This document shows positions 23,101 through 44,573 of a stretch of DNA of 64,000 nucleotides, piece after piece (position 1 is the first letter of the stretch; each line of letters starts with the position of its first letter). Position numbers and translations under genes: made by a program. Source of the stretch: Pogonophryne albipinna (lineage: Eukaryota > Chordata > Actinopteri > Perciformes > Artedidraconidae); NCBI GenBank assembly GCA_028583405.1, contig CM053243.1:30245632-30309631 (forward strand), in the 5' to 3' direction. The notes under the pieces are model-generated. The model ran no database searches. It saw only the letters and a list, made by a program, of their open reading frames with translations, and was not told the DNA's origin.

Positions 23101-24617
23101 CGGAGAAAACCCATACGCAAGTTACAACTTACAGGTAAATAGTTGGAAGGTCATCATCCTCATGTGAATAGTTTTCAGGACTCACATTGATCCTTTTCCC
23201 TCGGGGGAAGTGTCCCAATGTTTCCTCTGAAACCATTGTCTCCTCTAAAAACATTGTTTCCTCTGAAACAGTTTTGGGTTTTCTCATGTACTTTTCGTCT
23301 AACCACCCTCAAACACACAGGCATCTTGTTAAAGTTATCTTATCTTAGCTATCTCTTATTTGGTGGAGGAAAACAATTGTGACATCAGTTATGACATCAC
23401 TTACTCTGGGATTTGTAGTCTTTCTAGTTGCGTATTTTTCATAGTCTTATATTTCAACAGTTTGTCGACAAACTGTGACTTTTTTGACATGGAAATTATT
23501 GTTTAAGATTGACGAACATCATATGTGTAATTCATGGCACAATTCAAACCGGATCGAAAGATACGTTTTCTCTCTTCATTGACTTCAATACATTATTTTT
23601 CCGAAATAAGGTCCCATGGACCGGAAGTAGATGGGCGTGACTTCGCCACGGCAAATATGGGCGATACGTGAAGCCCGCAAAAGCTGCGCCAATCGAGTTG
23701 ATTGTGATTTATAAAGGGAAACCGGCGTAGGACGTGCCGCACGCAAGTCCTACGCCGGTACGCAGTGTTTTATAATCGGAAAATGTCTGTGCGTATTTAT
23801 TTGCTTTGTCCTTCGTAAGCAACCTTCCCACGTGAATCCTGCGCAAGGCTTTATAAATGAGGCCCCAGGTCCGTACCTAAATTGGATAATATATTGATTT
23901 CAAACCATGTCAGTGCACTGACGACATGGTTACACTTAGTAACTCTTAGTTAGCAAAGTAACACATTCTTGAGTAGAGGAAAACAAAAAAAGGACATTTC
24001 ACCAACTCGAAAAATGCAAAAGTTGACTAAACTCTTAAAATTGCTTGGAATCACTTGACACATATTATTTAAGTTTTACCAAAGTAACAGTTTTTACTGT
24101 GTGGGCATAAATGATATTTGAAAGTGTAATGCATGAGTATCATCCAAGAAAATACATTTTGAGTTATCTCTCGAGTGATAAGATCAAGCATCAATGTATT
24201 ATTGTAAGCTTTTGAACATGTAGAGCTTCAGCCTTCAGGCCTTTAATTTTTTGTAATTATTCAGAGGGATGTAAATTGGTGTTACCAGAAAGAAAAGAAA
24301 ATGTTAACAGTATAATGTGTGTTAAGGTGGTGTAGAATGAGGCTACACCCCTGACGCGCCTCAGGCTGGAGCGTGTTCCAGTCGACTGGAATGAATCGCA
24401 ACTCGTGATCCTCCATTCTCAGCAGCGCCAGGCCTTAAAAGATGCTTTCCCCCCAATAATCCCTCTCTCTATCAGCAGCTTGTAGTGTAGTGTAGTGTTA
24501 GCTGCAGCTTCAGCCCATATTCACTATTTTGCAGGCATACAGTTTTAGAGTAAAGAAACATATGAGTCCTTGGAATAATTGCTAATTTAATTTTTTTATT
24601 TTTTAACAAAATTTAAA
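20200..24617. other. AT-rich intergenic upstream of slc24a5 with retroposon and MITE scraps
   Basis: No gene was found. Visible pieces are a block near 21245-21310 (CCTTTATTTAACCAGGTGAA then CCATTGAGATCAACGATCTC), a common teleost retroposon fragment; an AATTT run at 22560-22580; a LINE-tail-like block at about 22580-22800 (CCGAAAGGGAGCAGGAGGAA); and a MITE-like hairpin at about 23640-23868. The last few hundred bases must hold the slc24a5 promoter, but no classic TATA or MITF M-box (CATGTG) was seen at 24400-24610. Confidence 0.55.
23640..23868. mobile_element. MITE-like hairpin with GAGGCCCC end (tentative)
   Basis: The block contains 13-bp perfect arms ACCGGCGTAGGAC (23721-23733) and GTCCTACGCCGGT (23747-23759). 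It finishes GGCTTTATAAATGAGGCCCC, a terminal wording seen in non-autonomous vertebrate DNA transposons. The other end was not identified. Confidence 0.35.
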
Positions 24618-29382
<4,765 letters not shown>

Positions 29383-29743
29383 GATCTGATCTCCCCAAAA
29401 CTGAAGCCATATTTAATTACACTCAAACATTCCAGAAACAAAACTAATTTGAAGCATGGTCACATACTTTCAAAGATATTGTGCCATGGAAGATGTGTGC
29501 TGGTCACATCTCAAGAAGAGGATGATCTCCAGTAATAATATAATGTATTGTTAGCTAAAGGTGGATGTGTGCCAAAGATCATTCTGTTGTGTGAGCCTGT
29601 CCGATCCAGACCTGCCTTATCTTACAAGGACCTGTTGTCACGTTCTGAGAAGTCTTCTCTTACTCAAGGCCCATAAACAGAAAAGAGGCTGCACAGGAAT
29701 GACAGCTGAGTTCAAAAGAATCCACAACTGACCACAGTCAAGA

Positions 29744-29749
29744 AATAAA
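29744..29749 (+). terminator. slc24a5: poly(A) signal, slc24a5
   Basis: AATAAA lies 362 bases after the stop codon and is the first canonical signal downstream. Confidence 0.7.
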
Positions 29750-29852
29750 AGTATTAACTAAACTCATTTAACCCTGTCCTTCTTTTTTAAGTGGGCGAGT
29801 TAAACAAAGAGGCAACATCTACACAACTCTGATAAGCTTTTATGAGCAAGCC

Positions 29853-29858
29853 TTTATT
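29853..29858 (-). terminator. myef2: candidate distal poly(A) signal, myef2
   Basis: TTTATT on the plus strand is AATAAA on the minus strand, about 615 bases after the myef2 stop. If used, the 3' ends of slc24a5 and myef2 would lie within roughly 100 bases of each other. Confidence 0.4.
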
Positions 29859-30284
29859 ATCAACAAACCTTCCACTTGCCTTAGATTAACTAAAAAGTAA
29901 AACTACGATTATCTAAGTTTTTATCAGTTGTGTTTCCAGCTAACCTACAAAGCCCACATGGACTTTAGACACTGATTTAAACTGTGTAACAATTGCAATA
30001 TAATCAAAAGTGACTTCTACTCTACTGAAGCACCTATCATGGATATCTGGGAATTGGAATAGCTTCCTGTGATTAGTGTTGGTATTCACGCCTGATATAA
30101 TCCATGCCCATTCTGTTCTCACTTTATTCCAGTAGCTGCCTTTGTGATTACTGTGGAATTTCCCCACTGCATGGCAGTGTTGAGCAATTATGCTGAGCAG
30201 ATTCAGGTTCACTTTACAGCTGTAAAGAATTTAGAGACTTTGATCTTAGGAGATTTTACAACCACCAGGTTTAAAAATTAAAAA

Positions 30285-30290
30285 GTTTAT
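30285..30290 (-). terminator. myef2: candidate proximal poly(A) signal, myef2
   Basis: AATAAA on the minus strand, 183 bases after the stop codon; the nearest canonical signal. Confidence 0.55.
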
Positions 30291-30472
30291 TTGTTCAAGT
30301 AACTGCCTGAAATTAAAAAGGGTTTACAAAACAAATACTAGAGCTATATATATAAACAAAACAAAAGTGGCCACATGGAGATATGAAGTAATTGTGTTTT
30401 TAAAACAAAACAAAAAGATCATTGGCAAGGGGGCTGAATGTGGAAGTGTGTTAGCGGATTTCTACAAAAGCT

Positions 30473-33400
30473 TTATGCGTTGCGGTCGATACGGACGTCC
30501 ACCTCTCGGCCGTTGATCTTGGTTCCGTTCATCAACCTGCAGGCCTTCTCGGCGCTCTCTGGAGAGTCGAACCTCACCGTCCCACAGCCCTTTGACTTTC
30601 CATTCTCCATCTTGATCTCTGCGAACATTACCTGGCCTGCAGTAAAATTACAAGTTATTATGAAATCCATGTTTGACAAAGTGTTGATGTTTATCCTGTG
30701 ATTTTCGCATTCATAATGAAATGTCATAAGGGTCTTTGAGTATTATGTAAATAATGCAAAATAGATTCAATTCCTTCTAAACAAACTACGTACCGCAGTG
30801 ACTAAACTTCTCCTTAAGCTTTTGCCATGTCAGATCATAGGAAAGCTGCAACACACAAATAAACAAAAATACTTAAGTTATTAAATAACATATTTCAGCT
30901 TTGGAGAATCCTTCAAAACCTTCCTTTGAAGGGCAGCACCAGTCAATTCATCAACACACCAATCATGAACAACTCTTACAGCATCATTACCATTTATATT
31001 AATGCCCGGCAAGCATGGGCGGTTTTCCATTAGAGCATTAGTCATTACTGCAGCATCACTGCATAAAGAAAATGTATTATGTACATCAATGAAAGTTTCA
31101 TTAAATAAGGGGTGAGGTTTGGAGATCTCTGTAATCCAATCCTATTTAACGGAAGTCTAATTCTCTTCTAGCAAAGTTCTCAATAATCTGACACACACTT
31201 ACATTTCTAGCAAAGATCTGACAGCCTCCTTTAGACCCAGAGCCCCTGTCAGACATTCCTCCACCCATGTGGCCCGGCCCCCCACCTCCATAGCCACCAA
31301 AGGCACGATTCATGTCCATCCCCGACATGCCCATGCGGTCAAAGCCAGAACCCATCCGGTCCATCGACATGTTTCCCATTCCACCACCTGAAGTTATCAA
31401 ACACACACAGGGACACACGTTCTGAGAAATGAAGGGAGCCATTTACATTCATGTAGTTGTATACTTTCATACCTGCATATTGTAACTGACATACACTCAT
31501 CATGATGCCTTTCATCCACCTCACATTGGGTTTTTCATTCCTTTAATCCAAAGACATTTCACTGAAGTGTGTATAAACAATATAAACGGAATTGGTATTT
31601 GATCACGTGAAAACATTAGTTGTCACAGAGTCCAATGTCACTGTTTGCACAAGAAAATCTGACTTTGGACCCATACCTATTAATAGTCACCAGACAACGC
31701 CTTAAAAAAGGGTCCGATGAGAAATTATTTAAATGATCTTGTGAATGCACCATAAGAAGTTTCTCTAACACCGGTTATTTTGTATTATGTGTACAACTCC
31801 AGGGGCTGATTTAAATCATGCTACAACAAATGCAAAGCTCCTTGTTTGGGGTTCATGCCCCTTTTGAGCCTCCCCAGGCACACTTGCTGCTTTGGGTTAT
31901 GCGCGTGAAGCAGTGCAAAGGACCAAAGGGCTGGCTGAATCATAACAGAAATCTGGATTATTATTTTTTTTGTACAATGATGATACAAAAATAAATGTTT
32001 CTTATTTAAATCCTGTTGTTTGTATGCATCAATTGAATACTATTCCGTTTGAATCCAATTGCATTCACACCATAAATGGTCACATTATATCATAATGTGA
32101 AACAGCATTATTCAAGAACAAACCATGAGAGTTCTTACACAAAAGACAGTTTGATTGATGTGTTGCCATCATCTGCATACACGGCTAAATTAGATCTGTC
32201 TCATGCTTGTAGAAATGCAGTGCCAAAAGTATGTCTTCACTCTGTACTCACAACATGCACATTGTATTATCTCTCATGCCTGTTGTGATAGAAATCAGAA
32301 TTTCTTTTTTTATTTGTACAATGATGATGTAAAAATATGTTAAAGTCCGTTGTATGCATGCATCAATCTGCCTGTCTGGTTGGCTGCCCACAAGCATGAA
32401 TGTTAAGGCTTTCAGTGTGAAGGTATACAGTGTGTGATGCAGAAGACCATTGATCTTACTTCACTATGCGCCGTACACAGTGTTCAGGAACTTTAGGTTC
32501 AGTTTAAGAACAACACATGAGGAGAGTCAATCCCTGTACTGAGTTCATCAGTTTCTCCAGGTCATAACTGTAGCTTACAAGTAGCTCTAGGCCAGTGTGT
32601 ATGTATAGTTTTAGGTGAGGAATTAATATCCAACAGATTTAGAAAAATATGTGGATGGAATATCTCATGTACCTAATCCAGTCCCCATATGCCCCATGCC
32701 ACCACTGCCCATGCCTCCTCCAAAACCTCCACCTAAAGAAGAGAATGCAAGTGAGTGCTGATTAGTTTAGATCATGACAACATTTTCAAAGCAAACACAG
32801 AAACAATCACCCTATATGAAGAAAAAAACACAAAAAGCAAACTAAACCACATCCACTCAAAACCAAACTTAACAGAATAACATTTGTATTGCCTACCCAT
32901 TGCTCCAAACGAATCACCAAATCCTCGACTCATCGGCATGTCACTGTGGCCAAAGTCTCGATCCATGCCACCCATTCCTGACCGGTACATATCTCAACAC
33001 GGAGAGAAATGTAACATTAGACATAATGACCAATAACACAAATGTACAAAGCAATGTTTGTAGAACAACATCCTGGCAGATCTCATCTCTGCTCAGTAGG
33101 AGTGAATATGCTCACTTACCTCCCATCCTGCCACCTGGCGCCATGTCCCTCCCTCCAAAGCCCCCTGTGTTGCTCATGCTCTCCATGCCCCCAAAGCCGC
33201 CACCACCACCACCCATTCCTGTTGAAAGTAAAACCAAGTTTCAGCATTGGTCTCTCCTTTCCTCTACAAAAAGATGACATTAGTCTTTCAGCAGAACCGT
33301 ACCTCCTCCAAGTCTGTTCATTCCACCATAACCTTGAGTATCCATGCCTATGGAAAAAGATTATATCAGTCAGGCTATGCCAAAGCACATACTGTATCCA

Positions 33401-36400
33401 TTTACATTTTATATCCAAAGGGTATACATCCACGTAAAAAGGTACTGTGTGTACCCTGTAGTAGTGTTAAAGTCAGCTGGTAGGAGCTTTGCTCGTCTTA
33501 TCGCTTTAACCCACATTGAGGTTGCTGCAGGGTCAAAAGATGAGCCATGAAAATGTCAACCAAGACTTGAACGGTGAAAAGGTGTATGTCGGATTGCCGG
33601 GATTTATTTGACAGAATGGTGTTCAAAATGCTGCCTTATGGCGTTTATGTGTTGGACAGGTAGTGGAGATGCGTCTGATTGTCTATGATAAGCATCGTCT
33701 TAATAAACAGACCAGTTTGCAACACACTATGTCATGTGCATGCCAAAATATAAGTACAACATCTGAGAGATGACTGACCTCCTGGCCCCATGGAGCCCAT
33801 TCCTCCTCCACCACTCGGACGGTTGGCATTAATAGGATGGCCTCCTGGTCCCAGTCCCATGCCAATTCCACCTAGGCCCCCTACAGACAAAATATACAAG
33901 AAAAAGAGGAACGTTTGAACTAAGTAAATCACTAGTAACAATGGTACCTTACTTAGTATAAGAATGAATAAAAAAAACTAAATAATTAATCAATGATGCT
34001 AGGGACAAAACACATTGAGAATGTGGTGTTCTTAATACAACATTTGTTAAGTTAATTGTGCACAGATGTAAAAAAGGTACACAGACATTGCTGTAAGGTA
34101 GAATAGATGTTATTTATTCACCTGTGTCAATTTTATTTATATAGCACAATATCCCAAATCAGCCTCTGGGGGCATAACAATCTGTACAGCATTCGAAACC
34201 CTTTATGCATTTTGACCTTCACTTCGGTTAGTAAAAAAAAAAAGTCTGATCGAAAATGAAAAACTCCTTAAATAAGGGAAAAGAGGATGAAGGCTCAACA
34301 CGAGCAAATGAGGAAAAAATAAGGGGGGCTAAAAGCCATCATACTTCTTTCTCACATTACTGTGCAATATATATGCAATTTTACTTGCATCGTATTTGTT
34401 CCCAGAGGATATTATACCGCTTACACTGACAATGTTTCTACTATACACAATTCACTGAGCATATATTACTGTGAATGTCTTTAATATCAACAACCGAAAG
34501 GGAGACAATGAAGTACTCACGTGGTAACTGAGGAGTTTTTTCAACCGGGCGGAAATCATCTGGAGGGACAGATTTCTCATCCTGTAAAACCACACAACAC
34601 AGGTGTAACTTCATTTGTACAGAGGATGTGAGAATTCATTTTCACAAGAATTGAAAGAATCATACCATTTTCACATGCATCTGTCTGTCAAACAGCATCT
34701 GTCCATTGAACATGGCTGAGGCCAGAGTCAAGGAGGGATAGCGCTAAAAAATGTAGAACATTACTTCGATTTACTAGTGTGCCCTTGTGAAGGATACATA
34801 TGGCCTGCACAGCCTCCAGAGACTGCTCAAAAGTAACGGTTCCCATCCCGCGGCTCTTGCCGTCTTTATCTTCCTTTACATCGGCTCGTTTCACCACACC
34901 AGCCATGCCAAACACCTCCTTCAACTTCTTCCAGCCCACTTTGAAATCCAGCTGCAAAACATCAGATACGGATATTAGTACTCATCATGATTAGTAATCA
35001 CTATCTGGATTTGGTGGTTGTCTATTTCTATGTTCTCACATTGGCCACAAACACAGTGGTGCCCAGTCGTCCAGCCTGCAGTGCATGGATGATCTCAGGT
35101 GGGATGTTAGGGTTGTTGGCAATGGAGTGAGGGATGTTGACCCCCCCGGGCCCCATCTCCTGCCCAAGCCCTCCCTGTTGAACTCCACCTATGCGCTGCA
35201 GCACACGCCGAGCGTGTTCACCATCAGGGTCCTTAAAAGAAAATACATAACAATTTATTTCCGTTCCTGGCTATTCTGACAAATCCCAAATCAATCAAGA
35301 ATCAATAAGGGCTTTTGTACTAATAATAGCGCACTTCCACTACAGCGCGGTTTAAGCGTGCCGTGCCCGTCCGTTTTTGGTTGCGTTTCCACTAGGCGTA
35401 GTTCCGGCTAGCGGGTACTATTTCACAGTTTTTCTGGCCCCATAAAATCGAGGTTCTTAGCGGGCCAACAACCAGGCTGAGTCGGGCTGAGTATGCTAAA
35501 CTAGAGAGAGAATCGCTGGCATGGGGGCTACAACTACAACAAGATGAACATATTTGACCGTGATTTAATTGTAATACACGTTTCAAAATGATGCCGAAGT
35601 AACAACATACTGATACCGGTTAGTAAAAACCATGAATTAATGCTTTGACAAGTCTGCAGACAGACGGCAGGCGAAAAACCCTTTAAAATGCATGTTTTCT
35701 AAATGGAGCTTGGCTAAGCTAACGTTATATATGCTCCGACCGTCCACACTCACAACAACGTCATACAGACATAAATAAAGCAGCGACTGTATTCTCCATG
35801 ACACAGGCAGTCTGTGGTTTGTACTTGTTTAACTTTTGTCTAGTTTCTGAACAGATATGAAGAGCTGTGAGCTCTGAGTGCTAAGAGCTAACGGCTGATG
35901 TTGTTTTTCTGTGGTTCGCATTGAAGATGACGTCACGGCTCCGCCTACACTGCGTTACTATAGTTACTGCCCCAGCTACTAAACTGTAATGGAAACGCAG
36001 CATAAAGTGAGCCTGGCCTAACTATACCGTACTAAACCGAGCGAGGCCCTGCAATTGAAATGCGCCATAAGACAATTGTTAAGTGCAACTCCATGGTTCA
36101 CTGCATTATTTAGTGCAATTTCAGCGTCGTTAGATCTTCACTAAACATTTTATCCGGTTTAAAATGTACAATTATAAAACTATATAACAACTATTACCAC
36201 TTATACTTTTTTTTTTTTAAACGTGTAGGGATACACGCTACAGAAAATCAGTAGAGTTTACAGTATAATGAAGTCAAGTGTTTGTGATAGGACTATTTAC
36301 TTTTATAAAATGAGAACCTCAAATCAAGTAAGAGAGTAAAAATGATAAATAACACTATATATGTGCCACGACACTAAAAATGCATTTATTATTACGAAAA

Positions 36401-39400
36401 AACAAAAGGATAGTTACTTCTTGTGGCCGAAACAAGTCGTTTTTAAAGACAATAAAATAATCAGCGTTTTCTGTTTCGCAGAATCTGCTCTCACCTCCTT
36501 GATGTTGAGTGGCCTTCCGCTCAGGTCATGCTTAGTCATAGTTTCTATCGCCTTCTTCACAAACTCCTCATCTTTGAACTCCACCACACTGTTGAATCAG
36601 GGAAACAGAGGACTCGGTTAACTCCATGCAAGTGTAGTGTAACAATGAAAAACTCCATCTTTTAAAAAGCAAGTTGATGTCTTACCCACAACCCTAACCA
36701 GGTGGCAGCGTAGGAGTTCAGGGAGCACACGTATCCAAAGTTGAGGGAGTGAACAAAATACAGTTAAAATCCAAACAAAGCAGTGGAACATTATAAATCT
36801 GAAGTATCAACATGCTTCTAATATTTTTCTAAAGCGCACGTCAGACATATTTTGCCCACGAGCTTGAGCCAGCAGGGGTTTGGTTGTGTTAAAGTATATT
36901 ACAAATATTAAAAGGTTAATAAGATAATTTTCAATGTTGACAGTTAATACTTTTTGGATAATAAAACAATAACTGTTTAAATTATTACGTTTTGGTAAAA
37001 ACATTTAGCACTAATGCAGTGTAATTTACCTTAACACTTTTGATATTTTTGAACTGGACACAAACACAACTGTAGAAAAAAAATACTTTAACATGTTTAT
37101 TTATTGCATTGTTTAGGATTGAAGTTTTACCACTAGCGCTATCCACCTTTACTTCTATAGTATGCAATTTAATAGAAAAACATAACAATAGAAAAAACAC
37201 TACAGGATCTTTCAAGAATGTTTTGTTCCTTTGAAGAGAGATCTGTGCCATATAACATAATTGTAAAATAAGATTTTGAGACATGAGGGTCAATAAATAA
37301 GACAAATCACACAACCCACATTTCCCTTTGGAAAATGGCCAAACGAACAAACTTTTACACCAATTGAAATAACAACAACAAAAAGCAAAGGTGCACTCTT
37401 AAAAGAGTTCATTATGCTACTTTACCAAAATCAACAGGACATCTCCCTCTTTAATGAATATCAATCATTAGCCATCTATCAGGCTCTAAACACAACCCAC
37501 AGTATCTCCAGTTCAGTAACTTAGTAAGACCCATAGGATCAAAACCTAAAAGAACACTTGATTAATGAGAGCCTGCTGAGGGCATTTAAAACCTCGTGCA
37601 GCACATTGGCCACATCACTTACCCTTGACTTTCCTTCTGCATCCTTAAAGAGCTCCACGTATGTAACCTCACCAACTACATGAGACATACAAAGGAAAAA
37701 TACCAAAAGAACAAAGGAATTTAAGTCACCAAGTCTTCAAGTCGCCGTTGGCCTTGGCAATGCCGCCAAAGATGGAGATGTCCAATTAATGATCAACAGT
37801 CAGCCCAGACCAACATCCCACCAGACAACACCATGCCTTTCTGGGCAGTGACTGAGACACCATAAGGCCAGAGAGAAACACAGCTACATTAAACCTGGGA
37901 AATTCAAAGAGCTTCAACATGATCAGTTTTATCAACAGATTCCATTCATGGCATTAAGAGTTGTAAACTATCCTTTGACCTTTCAATAGGCTTATTGAGG
38001 CCCCATAATTCAAAAAAGTAAAACATTACAACATTTTCATTTATAAATCAAGATTCACCTTGCAACAGATGCAACAAAATCATTCAACACTCAATTCTAC
38101 TACTAGTGGTTTGAGGTTACATTTTGGAGCTGACAATGCCATAGAGCAAGTGACAATGTAACTAATTTCATCTTCCATTTCTCAAAGACATATCAATCCA
38201 AACTAAATTGGTGTCCATCCAAATACATTTATTAAAACTCCAATACCTTGTGTCAAACTATGTTGGTTCCCTTATATATGCGATAAATACATCCAAAAAA
38301 AGCTGCACACTAACTGACTACTGCTAGAAGCAGGATGCAACATCTGGTAATGGAGGGAAAGAGGTCAAAAGCTTCTAAAAACCTGAAAAGTGGAAAGAAG
38401 ATGAGACATCATCCCCATAACTGGAGACATTACCTTTATCACGCATTAGATCTTTAATTGCCTGCCACTTCATATCATAAGGGATATTGCTGATGAACAC
38501 CCGATTCCTATGAGCCCCCTTCTTTTCTCCATCATGTTTGTCTTTGTAGGGATGGAAGCGGTTTCCTCTTCTGCTCCCAGAGGACTTCTCTTTACCATCA
38601 TGCTTTTCTTTGGGAGACTTAGTTTCTTCAGCATTCCTACAAAATGCATAATGTTAAAAGTCAGAGAACAATCTTTCTCAAAACCACATTCAGAGATCAC
38701 ACAGTGTAGTCTATACTTTGAAAGACCTGTCATACAAACATACTTAACATTTCAATGTGACACGACTTACCTTGAGGACACATGTTCATAAAAAGGTAAT
38801 TAGGTAGCATAAAACAATCTAAATACAATTTGTATACAGAACCATGAATGGAAAAGTGCTCAGACACCTTCACTATGAATAAAAAGGGGAGATTATTTCG
38901 CTTAGAATTTGCCTTTAAAAAAAAAAAAGTGTAGTCACTGAGTTGAGTAATGTTACATGAATTTCAACACTTATTTGTATGATATAAACGATTATACTGC
39001 TGGGGAAAAAACATGTATTGTTACAAAAGTAAACATAGTACTTATGGTGAAATACGCACTTTATATTGCCTCCTATTTCTTAAATTAACACATTTGATCT
39101 AATGGAAAAATAACCATCAGATAAGGTGTGAATAGAAAAACAACACAACGTTTAGCTTGCTAGCGTTGTTCGTTTGCACCATCGACTGTACATTGATTTG
39201 AACTAGCTTAGGGTTTAGCTAACTTAACCCCAGTTAGTTTTACATAATGAAACGTGTTTAAATAGACATTAACAGAAATGCTTTGGCCAGCTGTTAATGT
39301 CATTTGGGGGGAAAAGGCTATAGGGTATTTGATATCCATCTAGTTGGAGGTGTAAACTAAATTGACAAGAGTCACCTGACCTCCATATGTTCCTACAGAA

Positions 39401-39775
39401 TCAGATTAGCATCCAGCAACGTTAAAGGTTGGCCCATTGCACCATGGTTAACGTTATAGCAACAGCATGCCATTTTCATTCATGAGTTAGACATTATATA
39501 TCGCGTCATATGAGGCACATATATCACACAGATACATATAGATACAAATTGACAACAGATGTTCAAAGAGGCTAACAATAGCAAGTTAGCAAACAGGACT
39601 CAATTTTAGCTAATCCAGCTAACGGTTGCACTAGCAGGGCGGACAGAACAATACTGTTCACTCACGTTTTCACACCATTGGGTGTTTCTTCAGATGCCTC
39701 TTCAGATTCGGACATGACGGATACAGAAGACTCCTCTTGCTTTGGCTCCTCGTCAATAATTACAACATCTTCCAT
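30473..39775 (-). CDS. myef2: myelin expression factor 2, hnRNP M-like RNA-binding protein
   Basis: Seventeen coding exons in transcription order: 39775-39666, 38636-38434, 37675-37623, 36693-36686, 36588-36495, 35231-35040, 34951-34798, 34715-34666, 34581-34521, 33880-33779, 33347-33303, 33218-33120, 32992-32897, 32732-32673, 31387-31203, 30845-30794, 30636-30473. They give 575 codons and frame holds at every junction. Three RRMs are seen: RNRVFISNIPYDMKW (about residue 80), TVFVANLDFKVGWKKLKEVF (about 215) and CQIFARNLSYDLTWQKLKEKF-type residues (about 500). A long Gly/Met-rich linker lies between RRM2 and RRM3, as in MYEF2/hnRNP M. The acidic N-terminus starts MEDVVIIDEEP; an upstream in-frame Met at 39856 is less likely. 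The protein binds RNA or single-stranded DNA in the nucleus. The fourth exon is only 8 nt. Neighbours and length (human MYEF2 is 600) favour myef2 over hnrnpm. Confidence 0.96.
31960..32370. repeat. imperfect direct duplication in a myef2 intron
   Basis: Two related blocks about 340 bp apart, near 31962-32030 and 32303-32370, share TTTGTACAATGATGAT and GTATGCATCAAT / TGCATGCATCAATC. This is probably an old local duplication or two copies of one retroposon. Confidence 0.5.
34127..34345 (-). mobile_element. LINE/SINE tail in a myef2 intron (tentative)
   Basis: TCAATTTTATTTATATAGCA is the reverse complement of the ...ATATAAATAAAATTGA tails that end a very common teleost retroposon family. The same tail type is seen in plus orientation at 41650-41945. 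Confidence 0.5.
35330..36066. mobile_element. MITE-like composite in a myef2 intron, containing a foldback arm
   Basis: Diverged inverted ends are visible: GCGCACTTCCACTACAGCGC on the left, and GGCGCATTTCAATTGCAGGG on the right in reverse complement. Each is followed by a second matching phrase (GCGTTTCCACTAGG and GCGTTTCCATTACAG). Inside, 35738-35903 matches one arm of the long inverted repeat at 10671-10940. The insertion lies in the intron between exons five and six and does not touch splice sites. Confidence 0.6.
36686..36693 (-). other. myef2: 8-nt microexon of myef2
   Basis: On the minus strand, CACCTGGTTAG precedes GGTTGTGG, which is followed by the donor GTAAGA. The eight bases supply Gly, Cys and two bases of a third Gly. 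Without them, exon three (ends AGG, phase 0) and exon five (starts TGTGGTGGAG) join out of frame and the conserved RRM1 stretch GCGVVEF is lost; with them it is restored exactly. Confidence 0.9.

Positions 39776-44573
<4,798 letters not shown>

Noticed and set aside
24400..24617. MITF-type M-box in the slc24a5 promoter
   Set aside because: No CATGTG or CACGTG found there; a CATATG near 24559 is too weak to call.
30473..39775. hnrnpm as the identity of the three-RRM protein
   Set aside because: The proteins are paralogues, but length, the last RRM and synteny with SLC24A5 and CTXN2 favour myef2.
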